Source: JACKCB01 sp964452775 (GTDB lineage: Bacteria; Chloroflexota; Anaerolineae; Promineifilales; Promineifilaceae). From it: a stretch of DNA of 64,000 nucleotides. Positions 7,866 to 16,430 of the stretch are shown piece by piece. The notes below the pieces were generated by a model. It saw nothing but the letters and a program-made list of their open reading frames with translations. It searched no databases and was not told where the DNA came from. Where the stretch lies: assembly GCA_964452775.1 (NCBI GenBank), contig CAYVQP010000004.1, forward strand, positions 1 through 64,000, in the 5' to 3' direction. How positions within the stretch are numbered: position 1 is the first letter of the stretch; every line of letters begins with the position of its first letter. A program made the position numbers and the translations under genes.

Positions 7866-9053
7866 CTATTCTTCGACCTGGCCGGTCACAAAACGACGCG
7901 CTGTTTCTGCCAGAATGGCAGCGCCCTTGGGCATTACGCTTTCGTCAATATCAAAGATGCTGGTGTGATGATTGCGCAGCACGCCGTCAGGGGTCGCCGC
8001 GCCCAACATGAACATGGCGCCTTTCGCCGCCTGGGTCATGTAGGCGAAATCTTCCGCACCCATGCCGAAATGTTCTCGCACGATCGCGTCCTCGCCTATC
8101 AAATCCGCCGTCGCCCGGCGCAGCCATTCGTTAACCTCGGCGCTGTTGTTCATCGCCGGGTAACCCGGATGGATCCGGCACCCGCCGGAGCCGCCCATCA
8201 CCTCGGCTACCTTGAAACAGCGTTCTATCTCCAGCCATAGTTTCTGGCGGATATCCGGGTCGAGCGAGCGGATAGTGCCCTGAATGCGGACCTCATTGGG
8301 GATCACGTTGGATGCGGCCCCGGCATGTACTTGCCCCAGGCTCACTACCACGGGCTGCAACGGGTTAATGTTCCGCGAGGGGATGGCGTATAAGGCGCTC
8401 AAAATCTGGCTGAGAATGAAAATCGGATCGCTGCCCAGGTGCGGATAAGCGCCGTGACCGCCGTCCCCGCGAATCCAGCCGTCAAAAGAATCTACGGCTG
8501 CCAGACTGAAACCGTCGCTGAAGCGACATTCGCCGGCCGGCTTGTCCGACGAGACGTGCAGGGCAATAACGGCGTCAATTCCTTGTAATGCTCCGTCCTG
8601 TATCATCGCCGTGGCCCCACTGATGCCGTTCTCGTCGAAGCTCTCTTCTGACGGTTGGAAGAGCAGGCGCACGGTGCCTTGCCAGTTGTCCTGCTCATAG
8701 CTCTGCCGGAGCAGGTGCGCGGCCCCCAGTAAGATGGCGGTATGGGCATCGTGTCCACAGGCGTGCATGATGCCCGGATTCTGGGAGACATATGGCTGCC
8801 GGCTGTCTTCGATGATCGGCAGCGCGTCCATGTCGGCGCGGATGGCGATTGTCGGACCGCTGCCGCTGCCCAACTCGGCTACCACGCCGGTCCGGCCGAC
8901 GCCGGTGTGGATGGTGTAACCGCCGATCTCGCGCAGCGTGTCCGCAACCAGCGCCGCCGTGCGAAACTCCCGGAAACCCAGTTCGGGGTGCCGGTGAATG
9001 TCCTGCCGCAGGTTGCTGAGTTCACCGGCCAGCAAATTCGCCTGTTCAATCAT
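7866..9053 (-). CDS. M20 family amidohydrolase/peptidase
   Basis: A 395-residue metal-dependent amidohydrolase of the M20D group (hippurate hydrolase, N-acyl amino acid amidohydrolase, IAA-amide hydrolase). Metal-binding and catalytic motifs are visible: MHACGHDAHTAILLGAA, LLFQPSEE and the C-terminal GMGAEDFAYM. The dimerisation (lid) domain occupies about residues 180-290. It removes acyl groups from amino acids in the cytoplasm; the exact substrate is not predictable. The ATG at 9053 follows GAGGG. It lies upstream of, and possibly in one transcript with, the zinc-finger gene 58 bp away. Confidence 0.92.
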   Translation of the reverse strand: MIEQANLLAGELSNLRQDIHRHPELGFREFRTAALVADTLREIGGYTIHTGVGRTGVVAELGSGSGPTIAIRADMDALPIIEDSRQPYVSQNPGIMHACGHDAHTAILLGAAHLLRQSYEQDNWQGTVRLLFQPSEESFDENGISGATAMIQDGALQGIDAVIALHVSSDKPAGECRFSDGFSLAAVDSFDGWIRGDGGHGAYPHLGSDPIFILSQILSALYAIPSRNINPLQPVVVSLGQVHAGAASNVIPNEVRIQGTIRSLDPDIRQKLWLEIERCFKVAEVMGGSGGCRIHPGYPAMNNSAEVNEWLRRATADLIGEDAIVREHFGMGAEDFAYMTQAAKGAMFMLGAATPDGVLRNHHTSIFDIDESVMPKGAAILAETARRFVTGQVEE

Positions 9054-9068
9054 CTCTGTCCCTCTCTT

Positions 9069-9418
9069 GTAAGTCGAGATTATATCTCGACGCCGATTTG
9101 AAAAATCGGGTTACGGATATGGTGTAGGTCGAGATTATATCTCGACGCCGATTTGAAAAATCGGGTTACGATTACGCTGTAAGTCGAGATTGCATCTCGA
9201 CGCCGATTTGNNNNNNNNNNNNNNNNNNNNNNNNNNNNNNNNNNNNNNNNNNNNNNNNNNNNNNNNNNNNNNNNNNNNNNNNNNNNNNNNNNNNNNNNNN
9301 NNNNNNNNNNTACGCTGTAAGTCGAGATTGCATCTCGACGCCGATTTGGAAAATCGGGTTACGAATACGCTGTAAGTCGAGATTGCATCTCGACGCCAAA
9401 TTGGAAAATCGGGTTACG
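9069..9418. repeat. Tandem 55-bp repeat, each unit with two hairpins (interrupted by an assembly gap)
   Basis: Five visible units start at 9069, 9124, 9179, 9317 and 9372 with a constant 55-bp period. Each unit carries GTCGAGAT-TAT/TGC-ATCTCGAC (8-bp stem, 3-base loop) followed directly by CCGATTT-GAA/GGA-AAATCGG (7-bp stem), then GGTTACG and a short variable tail. The last unit has the left arm of the second hairpin changed to CCAAATT, as expected of a decaying edge unit. An N run inside the array hides an unknown number of units. The array lies between divergently transcribed genes (M20 amidohydrolase and HdeD-like). No open frame crosses it. Confidence 0.9.
9211..9310. other. Assembly gap (100 N) inside the tandem repeat
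   Basis: A run of exactly 100 N, the usual placeholder for an unknown distance. The 38 bases on each side (9173-9210 and 9311-9348) are identical because both belong to repeat units, so the assembler probably could not resolve the copy number. Confidence 0.95.
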
Positions 9419-9563
9419 TTGTGGCGTGCGCTGCGGTCCATGAAAACCCTCTAAAGCAACGGAGGTTACCCTTCCTATCCGGAAGTATAGGGAGGCTTGG
9501 CGTTGGTAGCAAGGCATTGTTCGGCCCCGTTGCTCTGACCACTCTGGCTATCCGATGGGATTA

Positions 9564-9572
9564 TGCTAGAAT
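9564..9572 (+). promoter_or_regulatory. Extended -10 promoter candidate for the HdeD-like gene
   Basis: TGCTAGAAT is a TGn-extended -10 box 80 bp upstream of the ATG at 9653. No convincing -35 is seen, which an extended -10 does not require. Apart from this, the stretch 9419-9652 shows no gene. Confidence 0.4.
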
Positions 9573-9652
9573 AACTCAACAGGTTCAGCGTCCCGTTGAG
9601 CCTGAATCGCGCTTCTATTGTGCTGTTTTTGTATCGTGTAGGAGGAATAGGA

Positions 9653-10201
9653 ATGGCAGCAATGACTGCACCCCAAAAGGGATATTGGCCGTGGTGGCTG
9701 ATTCTCTTGAACGGCATCGCCGCTATTATCATTGGGCTTCTTTTGTTGGCCTCACCGAAGGAGACCGTGGTGCTGCTGATGCGACTGCTTGGTCTCTACT
9801 GGATTATCAGCGGCCTTTTTGGGATTGTGAGCATCTTTGTGGATAGCACCGCCTGGGGATGGAGACTCTTTATCGGTATTCTCGGTATCTTCGCCGGCTG
9901 GGTCGTGCTCGACAATCCATTGTGGAGCGCTGTGCTGGTGCCGACAACGTTCGTCTGGCTGCTCGGCCTGCAGGGTATCATCATCGGTATTATCTCCCTG
10001 ATTGAGGCCTTTCGCGGGGCTGGCTGGGGCGCAGGCATCCTGGGCGCGATTAGCATCATCCTGGGCGCGGTGTTGCTTGGCAATGCCTTCAGCGCACCCG
10101 TAGTGACTGCCATGATTGTCGCCTGGGTAGGCGGCATATTCGCCATTGTCGGCGGCATCGCGGCGATCATCATGTCCTTCCGCGTACGGAAAGCAAGCTA
10201 A
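9653..10201 (+). CDS. HdeD-like (DUF308) membrane protein
   Basis: A 182-residue protein with six predicted membrane helices in DUF308-type pairs, rich in Gly and Ile (LLNGIAAIIIGLLLL, GAISIILGAVLLG, GGIFAIVGGIAAII). It resembles the HdeD family, whose E. coli member is linked to acid resistance, but the molecular function is unknown. The ATG at 9653 follows a strong AGGAGG site, preferred over an in-frame upstream codon at 9596. A strong terminator lies 25 bp after the stop, so the gene is monocistronic. Confidence 0.85.
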   Translation: MAAMTAPQKGYWPWWLILLNGIAAIIIGLLLLASPKETVVLLMRLLGLYWIISGLFGIVSIFVDSTAWGWRLFIGILGIFAGWVVLDNPLWSAVLVPTTFVWLLGLQGIIIGIISLIEAFRGAGWGAGILGAISIILGAVLLGNAFSAPVVTAMIVAWVGGIFAIVGGIAAIIMSFRVRKAS

Positions 10202-10226
10202 CCACTGGGACGTTGCTTGTGAGTGC

Positions 10227-10252
10227 AGGCCGGCTCTTAGCCGGCCTTTTTT
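10227..10252 (+). terminator. Rho-independent terminator of HdeD-like gene
   Basis: AGGCCGGC (10227-10234), a 5-base loop, GCCGGCCT (10240-10247) and six T in a row form a textbook terminator. It overlaps the last bases of the convergent HD-domain gene. Confidence 0.92.
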
Positions 10253-10823
10253 ATTCCCGGCCGAGCCGTTTCTTGATCGCCCGGAAGATGAGGTCGCTTA
10301 GCGGGAAGTGGAATAGCGGCTCTTTGGTCCAGAACTCCCCCAACTTCCGGTTCCCCGTCTCCTCCTCGTAGTTGGCGGCCTGCAGAAAAAGCTCAAGGCG
10401 ATCCGCATCATGCAACAACTTCGCCTCCGGCGTCTCAGCGGCTTCCAGCTCCTCCCATAGGGCCATCAGCGTTGCGGCTGCAGGGGTTGAGCCGAGGACC
10501 TCGGTCATCGCGTGTCGTTCCGCTTCCGTCTTTATGCCGGCCGGCAGGTAGCTCCAGGCAGGACTGGGAATATCGCTGGTCAGCGCCTCCGGCAAGTCGT
10601 GCAACACGGCCATGGCCAGCAGCTTGCCCGCGTCAATCGGCACGGCGACCAACTGCGAGAGAACAAGGGCCGTAAAGGCGACCCCGTAGCTATGCGCCGC
10701 CACACTTTCCGGCTGCGGGATGCCGCGCTGCGCCCAGCCGGTGCGTGCGGTGCGCTTCAGCTGGTTGCCGTGCTGCAGCAGGACCAGGATGGCTGCGAGT
10801 TCTGCCTCACTTTGCATCGCCAT
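10251..10823 (-). CDS. HD-domain phosphohydrolase (YfbR/5'-deoxynucleotidase-like)
   Basis: A 190-residue HD-superfamily metal-dependent phosphohydrolase. Metal ligands are visible as ESVAAHS, the HD pair in AVLHDLPEALTSDIP and LLHDADRLELFLQ. This arrangement is that of YfbR-like nucleotidases/HDDC2 proteins, which dephosphorylate deoxynucleoside monophosphates; the true substrate is not known. Its ATG overlaps the TAA of the upstream kinase gene by one base (TAATG at 10821-10825), so translation is probably coupled. Confidence 0.85.
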   Translation of the reverse strand: MAMQSEAELAAILVLLQHGNQLKRTARTGWAQRGIPQPESVAAHSYGVAFTALVLSQLVAVPIDAGKLLAMAVLHDLPEALTSDIPSPAWSYLPAGIKTEAERHAMTEVLGSTPAAATLMALWEELEAAETPEAKLLHDADRLELFLQAANYEEETGNRKLGEFWTKEPLFHFPLSDLIFRAIKKRLGRE

Positions 10824-13800
10824 TACAGAGCAGCGGTTTGCGTCAGGCGCAGATCGTAGGTAGTGCCCAGTTGTTCGTGAAGGCTGCAGGCGCGGTCCAG
10901 TCGCAACTTCCTTTCCGCGGGATCCGGGCTGTAACGTCCGAGGCGATATTCCAGCAGCGCTTCGTCATAGGGTATCCCATATTGCTGGGCAATTTCCAGG
11001 CCGCGGCGCCACTTGCGACGGGCAGGTTGTTCCTTCCCGCGCAACCAATCATACATACCCTGCCAGAGAAGCCAGCGTGGTTGTAGGACGACAAAGACGC
11101 GCGCGAAGCCGGCCAGGGTGGCGCAAAAGCGGCGAGCTGCCTGTTGCTGTTCAGCGGAGAAGCCTGCGCCGGCTGTGTCCCACAATTCCAGATAATATTC
11201 GGTCAGCGCGGCGATGCCGTCGCCGGCGAGCGGCTGGCTTGCTGAGGCGACGTGATCATGCAGAGCGATCGCTTGCGCTGCGGTTTGGCGGGCGCTCTCG
11301 AGATCTCCCTCGCGCCAACGAACGAGCGCCCGGATACTCAGCTCCCGAAAACGGGCCAGATAATCCACCTGTTCCGCCTGACGCTCGCGCAAGCTATCGG
11401 TGAGCCGGCGCAGGATTTCGTCGGCCTCGTCGAACCTGCCCAACCGATTGAGACTTTCAGTCTGGCCGGTCAGAGCCAGCACCAGATGTTGCCAGTTGTC
11501 GCTTTCTGTTGCGCTCTCCTCCCACAATCGGTTGACTCGCAAACATTCGGCGAAATCGCCGCGATGATACGGCATGACTGAGCGGCTGCCGAACGCCAAC
11601 CCCAGAATTCGGCTGTCGCCGGTCTGCCGGCACAGCTCAATGGCGTGGTCGCTCATTTCCAGTGTGCGGCTCCACTTGCCGCGACCAACGGTATAGGTAT
11701 TGGCTGCCACATATGCCCACGTCTGCGCCGGCAAATCGCCGATACGTTCCGAAGTGGTGATGGCCAGGCGTACGTAGAGTTCAGACAGCGACTCCAGGAT
11801 CCGCTCCTGCGGAATAAGGCTGGAAATGACGCTCAAATTACCATAGCTGCGAGCCATCTCCGGGCTTGGGCCGACGAGTTCGGCAAGGTTTAATGTCTTC
11901 AAACCTGCGTCCACCAGACGTTCTTTCTGACTGGCAAAGTAGTAGATCTCCGCAATTTGCTGGCAGGCGCGGACGGCTTCCAGCAGTAGAGGGGCCGCGG
12001 CCGGCGCTGCCCGGCCTACAAAATGGCCCGGCCAAAACCGGTGAACCACCTGAGTCAGGAGCTGTCGCAACAGGCTCAACAATACAGCCGAGTGGGTGGC
12101 GGGCACCGGTCTGCCGGCAATTGCCAGCGTCTGCTCGAGATATTGCTGGCTTTCGGCCATGCGACCGAGCGCCAGGTAGGCATCACCGAGTTGGCGAGTC
12201 AACCGCGCCCGATCCAGCTGCGAGCTGTTACCCTGGGCGGTCGCCAGCTCCATGGCGCGCTCCAGAAAGCGAACTGCATTCCTGTTTGCGCCGCTGCGCA
12301 TGGCTTCGCTGCCGGCTATAACCGCGTAATGCCGCTCTCGCTCCACGTCGCCGGCCTGCTGCCAATGATGGGCCAGGCGGGCGGCCATTTCAGGGCCTGC
12401 GCCATAGGTGACTTCCAATGCCTGGGCGACGGAGCGATGCAACTCCCGGCTTCGCTCCGGCGAAAGCGACGCCACAATTCCGTCCCGTATCTTGTCATGG
12501 GCGAATTGCCAGCGTTCTTCCTGGACCTCCAGAACCGCGGCGCGCAGACCGCCGTTCAACCAGGCGTTCAGGTCCGTACCTGGAGCCAGCCTTTGCATCA
12601 CCGGCAAGTCAATCAGCCGGCCAATGACTGCGGCGGTCTCAAAGAGGGGGAGATCGCTCTCCGGGATGTGGTCCAACCGTCGTTGAACAATCTGGGCCAG
12701 GCCGCCGGTGAACACCTTCATCGGCATTGGTAGATGCCCAATGCTCTCCAGGTCTCCGGCCATGGCCGCCAGAGCGCGCACTACCTCCACGATAAAGAAC
12801 GGATTTCCCTCTGTTTCTCGTTGGAGGAGCTGCAAAAGTTCGGTGTTGCGCCCGCTGCGGCCTAACATCGATTCGCTGAGTACGCCGATTTCGGCATCGT
12901 CGAGTCGCTGCAGATGAATGAGGTGCAGATTCGAGAGCAGGTCAGGCAGGTCCGGTCGCTCGTCGTCGCGAAAGTTGCCGACCAGCATGATCGGCCGGTC
13001 GCCGATAGAGCGGTGCACCCAGGCCAGCAACTCAATGCTCTCCGGGCCGGCCCAGTGAAGGTCTTCCAACAGCAAGACAATTGGACGCTGCTGGCGGCGC
13101 AGGATATCCGTGATAATGGTGAACAGGCGGATGCGCGTGTCAGCCGGACTGAGCGTTGCCGGCGCGGGCGGAACAGGCCGTTCGAGGATCTGATCGATAT
13201 CCGGCACCAGGGTCTGCAAGACGCTGGCTTCCAGGTCGCTAATCTCGGTGAGGAGAACCAGCCAGCGCAGGGCCGGCGACCAGATTTGAAAGGGACTATT
13301 GCCGGCGGCTGCCGCTGCGCTGCGCAAGACGAGCGCTCCCCGGACCAGCGCATAGGTGCGCAGCTCGCGGGTCAGCCGTGATTTGCCGACGCCGCTTTCT
13401 CCGGCAATCAGCCAACCGTCACCCTGGCCCGCAGCTGCAGTGAGCAGCCCGCGTTTCAGGGTATTCATCTCTGCTTCACGTCCGACGAAGCGCGCCGCCT
13501 GCAAGAAGCTCTCCCGCTCCTCCTCTTCCATGGGCAGGGATACACCGGCGGCGGCGCTCAGATCGGCGACCACATCGGCCGCCCACTGGTAACGCTCCGC
13601 AACTTCAAACGCCAGCATGCGCTCGATAACCGGCGCAATCTCAGCGGGAAGCGAGCTCAGATCAAGCTGGCGTGGTTCGGTCAATAGCCGCTGTAGCGAT
13701 GCCGCGCCCGACTGATCGCCGGCCAGAAATGGATGCCGGCCGGTGAACATCTGGCAGGCCATGATCCCCGTGGCATAGAGGTCTGAAGCCGGCCCGGCGG

Positions 13801-14404
13801 GCGCGCCAAACAGCACCTCCGGGGCCATGTAGGCCAGCGTACCGACCGTGCCGGTGGCGCGCTCGATTTCGCTGGAAAGCCCAAAATCAAGGATCTTGAC
13901 CGAGTCGTTGGCGACCAGAACGTTACCCGGCTTCAGGTCGCGGTGGATGATGCCGCGTCGGTGCAGATATGTTAGCGTCTGCAACACTTGTAGCAATAAC
14001 GCCATCTGCTCACTAAATGGGCGCTGCCGGCCGTACTCGACCAGTGTTTCGGCATCAGGCAATAATTCCATGGTGAAGTAGGGTTGGTCACGCTCAAAGC
14101 CGTAATCGAGCACACCCAACACGTGCGGATGGCGCAGGGTCGACATGGCCTGGAACTCGCGGGCCAGGATCAGACGTGGATCATCGGCAGTGTCGAATTG
14201 AGATGGGGTAGGCGCCGGGGTCAGATATTGCCCATCGCCTACCGCAGTGACCCGCTTCAGCGCGACGTATTCGCAAGCCAGGCGATCGTAAGCGACAAAG
14301 ACTTCCCCCATGCCGCCGGCCCCCAACCGCTCAGCCAGCCGGTAACGACCGCCCACGTTTTGTGCGGCAGTTTGCGCGGCGCTGATTGGCGGCTCTCCTA
14401 TCAT
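10823..14404 (-). CDS. Ser/Thr protein kinase fused to AAA-type ATPase and TPR-like repeats
   Basis: A 1193-residue cytoplasmic regulator. Residues 20-290 are a complete Hanks-type kinase: glycine loop GAGGMGEV, Lys50 in VALKR, HRDLKPGN at 154-161, DFG at 173-175 and APE. Residues ~305-600 are a STAND/AAA-like ATPase beginning with FVGREAEM, with Walker A GESGVGKS (335-342) and Walker B IVLLLEDLHWA. The rest is helical repeats of TPR type (about 620-1190). The build resembles PknK-like regulators but without an obvious DNA-binding end. ATG at 14404 was chosen because upstream alternatives would overlap the preceding gene. It ends in a TAATG overlap with the HD phosphohydrolase. Confidence 0.9.
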   Translation of the reverse strand: MIGEPPISAAQTAAQNVGGRYRLAERLGAGGMGEVFVAYDRLACEYVALKRVTAVGDGQYLTPAPTPSQFDTADDPRLILAREFQAMSTLRHPHVLGVLDYGFERDQPYFTMELLPDAETLVEYGRQRPFSEQMALLLQVLQTLTYLHRRGIIHRDLKPGNVLVANDSVKILDFGLSSEIERATGTVGTLAYMAPEVLFGAPAGPASDLYATGIMACQMFTGRHPFLAGDQSGAASLQRLLTEPRQLDLSSLPAEIAPVIERMLAFEVAERYQWAADVVADLSAAAGVSLPMEEEERESFLQAARFVGREAEMNTLKRGLLTAAAGQGDGWLIAGESGVGKSRLTRELRTYALVRGALVLRSAAAAAGNSPFQIWSPALRWLVLLTEISDLEASVLQTLVPDIDQILERPVPPAPATLSPADTRIRLFTIITDILRRQQRPIVLLLEDLHWAGPESIELLAWVHRSIGDRPIMLVGNFRDDERPDLPDLLSNLHLIHLQRLDDAEIGVLSESMLGRSGRNTELLQLLQRETEGNPFFIVEVVRALAAMAGDLESIGHLPMPMKVFTGGLAQIVQRRLDHIPESDLPLFETAAVIGRLIDLPVMQRLAPGTDLNAWLNGGLRAAVLEVQEERWQFAHDKIRDGIVASLSPERSRELHRSVAQALEVTYGAGPEMAARLAHHWQQAGDVERERHYAVIAGSEAMRSGANRNAVRFLERAMELATAQGNSSQLDRARLTRQLGDAYLALGRMAESQQYLEQTLAIAGRPVPATHSAVLLSLLRQLLTQVVHRFWPGHFVGRAAPAAAPLLLEAVRACQQIAEIYYFASQKERLVDAGLKTLNLAELVGPSPEMARSYGNLSVISSLIPQERILESLSELYVRLAITTSERIGDLPAQTWAYVAANTYTVGRGKWSRTLEMSDHAIELCRQTGDSRILGLAFGSRSVMPYHRGDFAECLRVNRLWEESATESDNWQHLVLALTGQTESLNRLGRFDEADEILRRLTDSLRERQAEQVDYLARFRELSIRALVRWREGDLESARQTAAQAIALHDHVASASQPLAGDGIAALTEYYLELWDTAGAGFSAEQQQAARRFCATLAGFARVFVVLQPRWLLWQGMYDWLRGKEQPARRKWRRGLEIAQQYGIPYDEALLEYRLGRYSPDPAERKLRLDRACSLHEQLGTTYDLRLTQTAAL

Positions 14405-14433
14405 GCCGGAACTTTCGTCTACTTCCGGGCTGT

Positions 14434-16029
14434 TCAGCTCTTGCCCGCGTCCTGCAATATGACCTGCGCTGCCAGACGACCCGGCTCGCCGGTTACGCCG
14501 CCGCCTGGATGGCAACCGCTGCCGCACAGGTATAAGCCTTCAAGAGGAGTGCGATAGCCGGCCCAGCCGGGAACCGGTCGCATGTACAGCAATTGGTCAA
14601 GCATCATTTCCCCGTGATAGAGGTTTCCCTCCGGCAGCCCGTAGGTTGCCTCTAAATCCGCTGGAGTAAGCACCTGCTGATGGATGATGGTCTCGCGAAT
14701 GTCCGGCGCGTATTCGGCCAGGGCGGCGATGACTGTCTCGCCTAACGTATCGCGGCAGTCGTCCCAGCCGGCATCGCGCAGCGCATAAGGGGCGTATTGA
14801 ACCAGGATAGACATGGTGTGTTTGCCGGCCGGGGCGAGCGAAGGATCGTTCAGGGTGGGGATAACGATGTCCAGGAAGGGCCGGCTTGAAAATCGGCCAT
14901 ACTTGGCAGCGTCGTAAGCCTGTTCGATATAAGTCAGGCTGGGGCCGATCTGAATGCGCCCCCTGAGCAAGGTCAGGTCATTCGCCGGCGCGCTGAGGAA
15001 GCGGGGCAGGCGGTCAAGGGCCAGGTTTACCTTGGCGGTTGCGCCGCGAAAGCGGATGTTCTCGACCGCGCGATTGAAGGTAGGCGGCAGCTCATACATA
15101 TCCACCAGCTCGGTGAAGGTGTGCCGGGGATTGGCGCCGGAGATGACGAACCGGGCCTGGATTTCTTCGCCGCCGGCCAACGCTACGCCGGCAGCGCGCC
15201 CGTTCTGAAGCATCACCCGCTCCACACGGGCGGAGGTGCGAATTTCGGCCCCGAAGTTCCGGGCGGAGTCAGCCAGCGCCTGGATAAGCTTGCCGATGCC
15301 CCCGCGAACAATGCCGGGAGATGGGACGCCGGCAGCCGTGCGCGCACCCAGGTGGTGATACAGCAGGAGCAGGGCGGTTCCGCCGGAGCGCGGACCCTGG
15401 CGCAGACCGAGGATGCCCGGCGCGCCGACGGCCGCTTGAACAGCCGGGGTCGTAAACCATTCCTCCAGCCATTCGACCAGGGACATGGGCAACACCCGCA
15501 ACAGGCCGTACATCTCATCGCCGAGACGGCGAAAGTCTCCACCGACGAGCAGGCCGCTGAGGATGTCGCCGGCGCTTAACTGGCCGGGGCTGGTGGGCAA
15601 GCGCCCGAGGGCGGACTCGATGAAGGCGGCGTATCGCTCAATTTGCCGGCAAAAGTCAGCAAAGCGGTCGGCATCATGGGGCGAATGTTTGCGGATTTCC
15701 GCCTCTGAGCGGGCGGGATCTGACCAGAGCGTCAGGCTCTCTCCATCCGGCAACGGCAGGAAGAGCAGCGGCTCAGCGGGCGCCAATTCAAAGTCGTACA
15801 TTTTGAGGAACAAGTCGCGGATGATCTGGGGCCGGAACATGCCGGCGCTGTGCAGGACGGTGTCCGTCCGGAAGCCGGGATAGATCTCCTCTGTCACCGC
15901 CGCGCCGCCCAGGATTGGCCTGGCCTCCAGGAGCAGAGGGCGCAAGCCGGCTTTAGCCAGGTAAGCCGCGGCAACCAGGCTGTTGTGGCCGCCGCCGATG
16001 AGAACCGCGTCGTATTGTATTTCAGCCAT
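14434..16029 (-). CDS. NAD(P)/FAD-dependent oxidoreductase, phytoene dehydrogenase/PYROXD2-like
   Basis: A 531-residue flavoprotein of the CrtI/PYROXD2 superfamily. The N-terminal dinucleotide-binding motif is VLIGGGHNSLVAAAYLAKAG followed by LLEARPILGGAAVTEE. The C-terminal FAD motif region is GLYLCGSGCHPGGGVTGEPG, ending with AAQVIL. The internal GGIGKLIQALADSARNFGAEI stretch is typical of the family. No carotenoid genes such as crtB are nearby, so a carotenoid role is not supported; the PYROXD2-like branch has no settled substrate. The ATG at 16029 follows a GGAC-GGAG site. It is 29 bp upstream of the kinase gene, suggesting co-transcription. Confidence 0.87.
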   Translation of the reverse strand: MAEIQYDAVLIGGGHNSLVAAAYLAKAGLRPLLLEARPILGGAAVTEEIYPGFRTDTVLHSAGMFRPQIIRDLFLKMYDFELAPAEPLLFLPLPDGESLTLWSDPARSEAEIRKHSPHDADRFADFCRQIERYAAFIESALGRLPTSPGQLSAGDILSGLLVGGDFRRLGDEMYGLLRVLPMSLVEWLEEWFTTPAVQAAVGAPGILGLRQGPRSGGTALLLLYHHLGARTAAGVPSPGIVRGGIGKLIQALADSARNFGAEIRTSARVERVMLQNGRAAGVALAGGEEIQARFVISGANPRHTFTELVDMYELPPTFNRAVENIRFRGATAKVNLALDRLPRFLSAPANDLTLLRGRIQIGPSLTYIEQAYDAAKYGRFSSRPFLDIVIPTLNDPSLAPAGKHTMSILVQYAPYALRDAGWDDCRDTLGETVIAALAEYAPDIRETIIHQQVLTPADLEATYGLPEGNLYHGEMMLDQLLYMRPVPGWAGYRTPLEGLYLCGSGCHPGGGVTGEPGRLAAQVILQDAGKS

Positions 16030-16430
16030 TGCTCCGTCCTATTTGCCCGATTTGCGCCAACCGCTATACTTGTAACTGATAGACTAGCGTTCTCGACGCA
16101 CTCTTGCCATTTTGCCAGGTGGACTAAGTCAGGGAGTTTTCTTGATCTGCCCTAATTTAACCTCAGCGCAAAGAAGCTGGCAACGCATTACATCTTCAAC
16201 CCGCGACGCAGCGTGGCGTCGCATTCGCTACAGTTGAATAAACAGCTTGCCGGCAGCGGATTCCGTTGGCGCACCGTCATAGGAAGTCGCAACCATGATG
16301 GCTACCAGCGGGTAAGTCGCATTATCACAAAGGAGGTGGCCCGACAAAGACAGGGACTGAGCTGATTCAAGGACTGAAAGACGCACTTGTTGTTTGAGGC
16401 ATAAAGTCAATTTATTGGAGGAGAATACAG
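16030..16430. other. 401-bp intergenic region upstream of aapJ
   Basis: This region separates a minus-strand oxidoreductase and plus-strand aapJ. It contains a hairpin GCGACGC-6-GCGTCGC (16203-16222) without a T-run, and an orphan AAAGGAGGTGG near 16329 that has no suitable start codon after it. A minus-strand frame (16228-16494) crosses it, but its composition and overlap with aapJ make it unlikely to be a gene. No clear promoter pair was identified. Confidence 0.5.

Noticed and set aside
9069..9418. CRISPR array
   Set aside because: The whole 55-bp unit repeats, with no unique spacers between short repeats, and no cas genes are present.
14434..16029. Carotenoid phytoene desaturase (CrtI) call
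   Set aside because: No crtB or other carotenoid genes are near and the protein resembles the PYROXD2-like branch, so only the superfamily is claimed.
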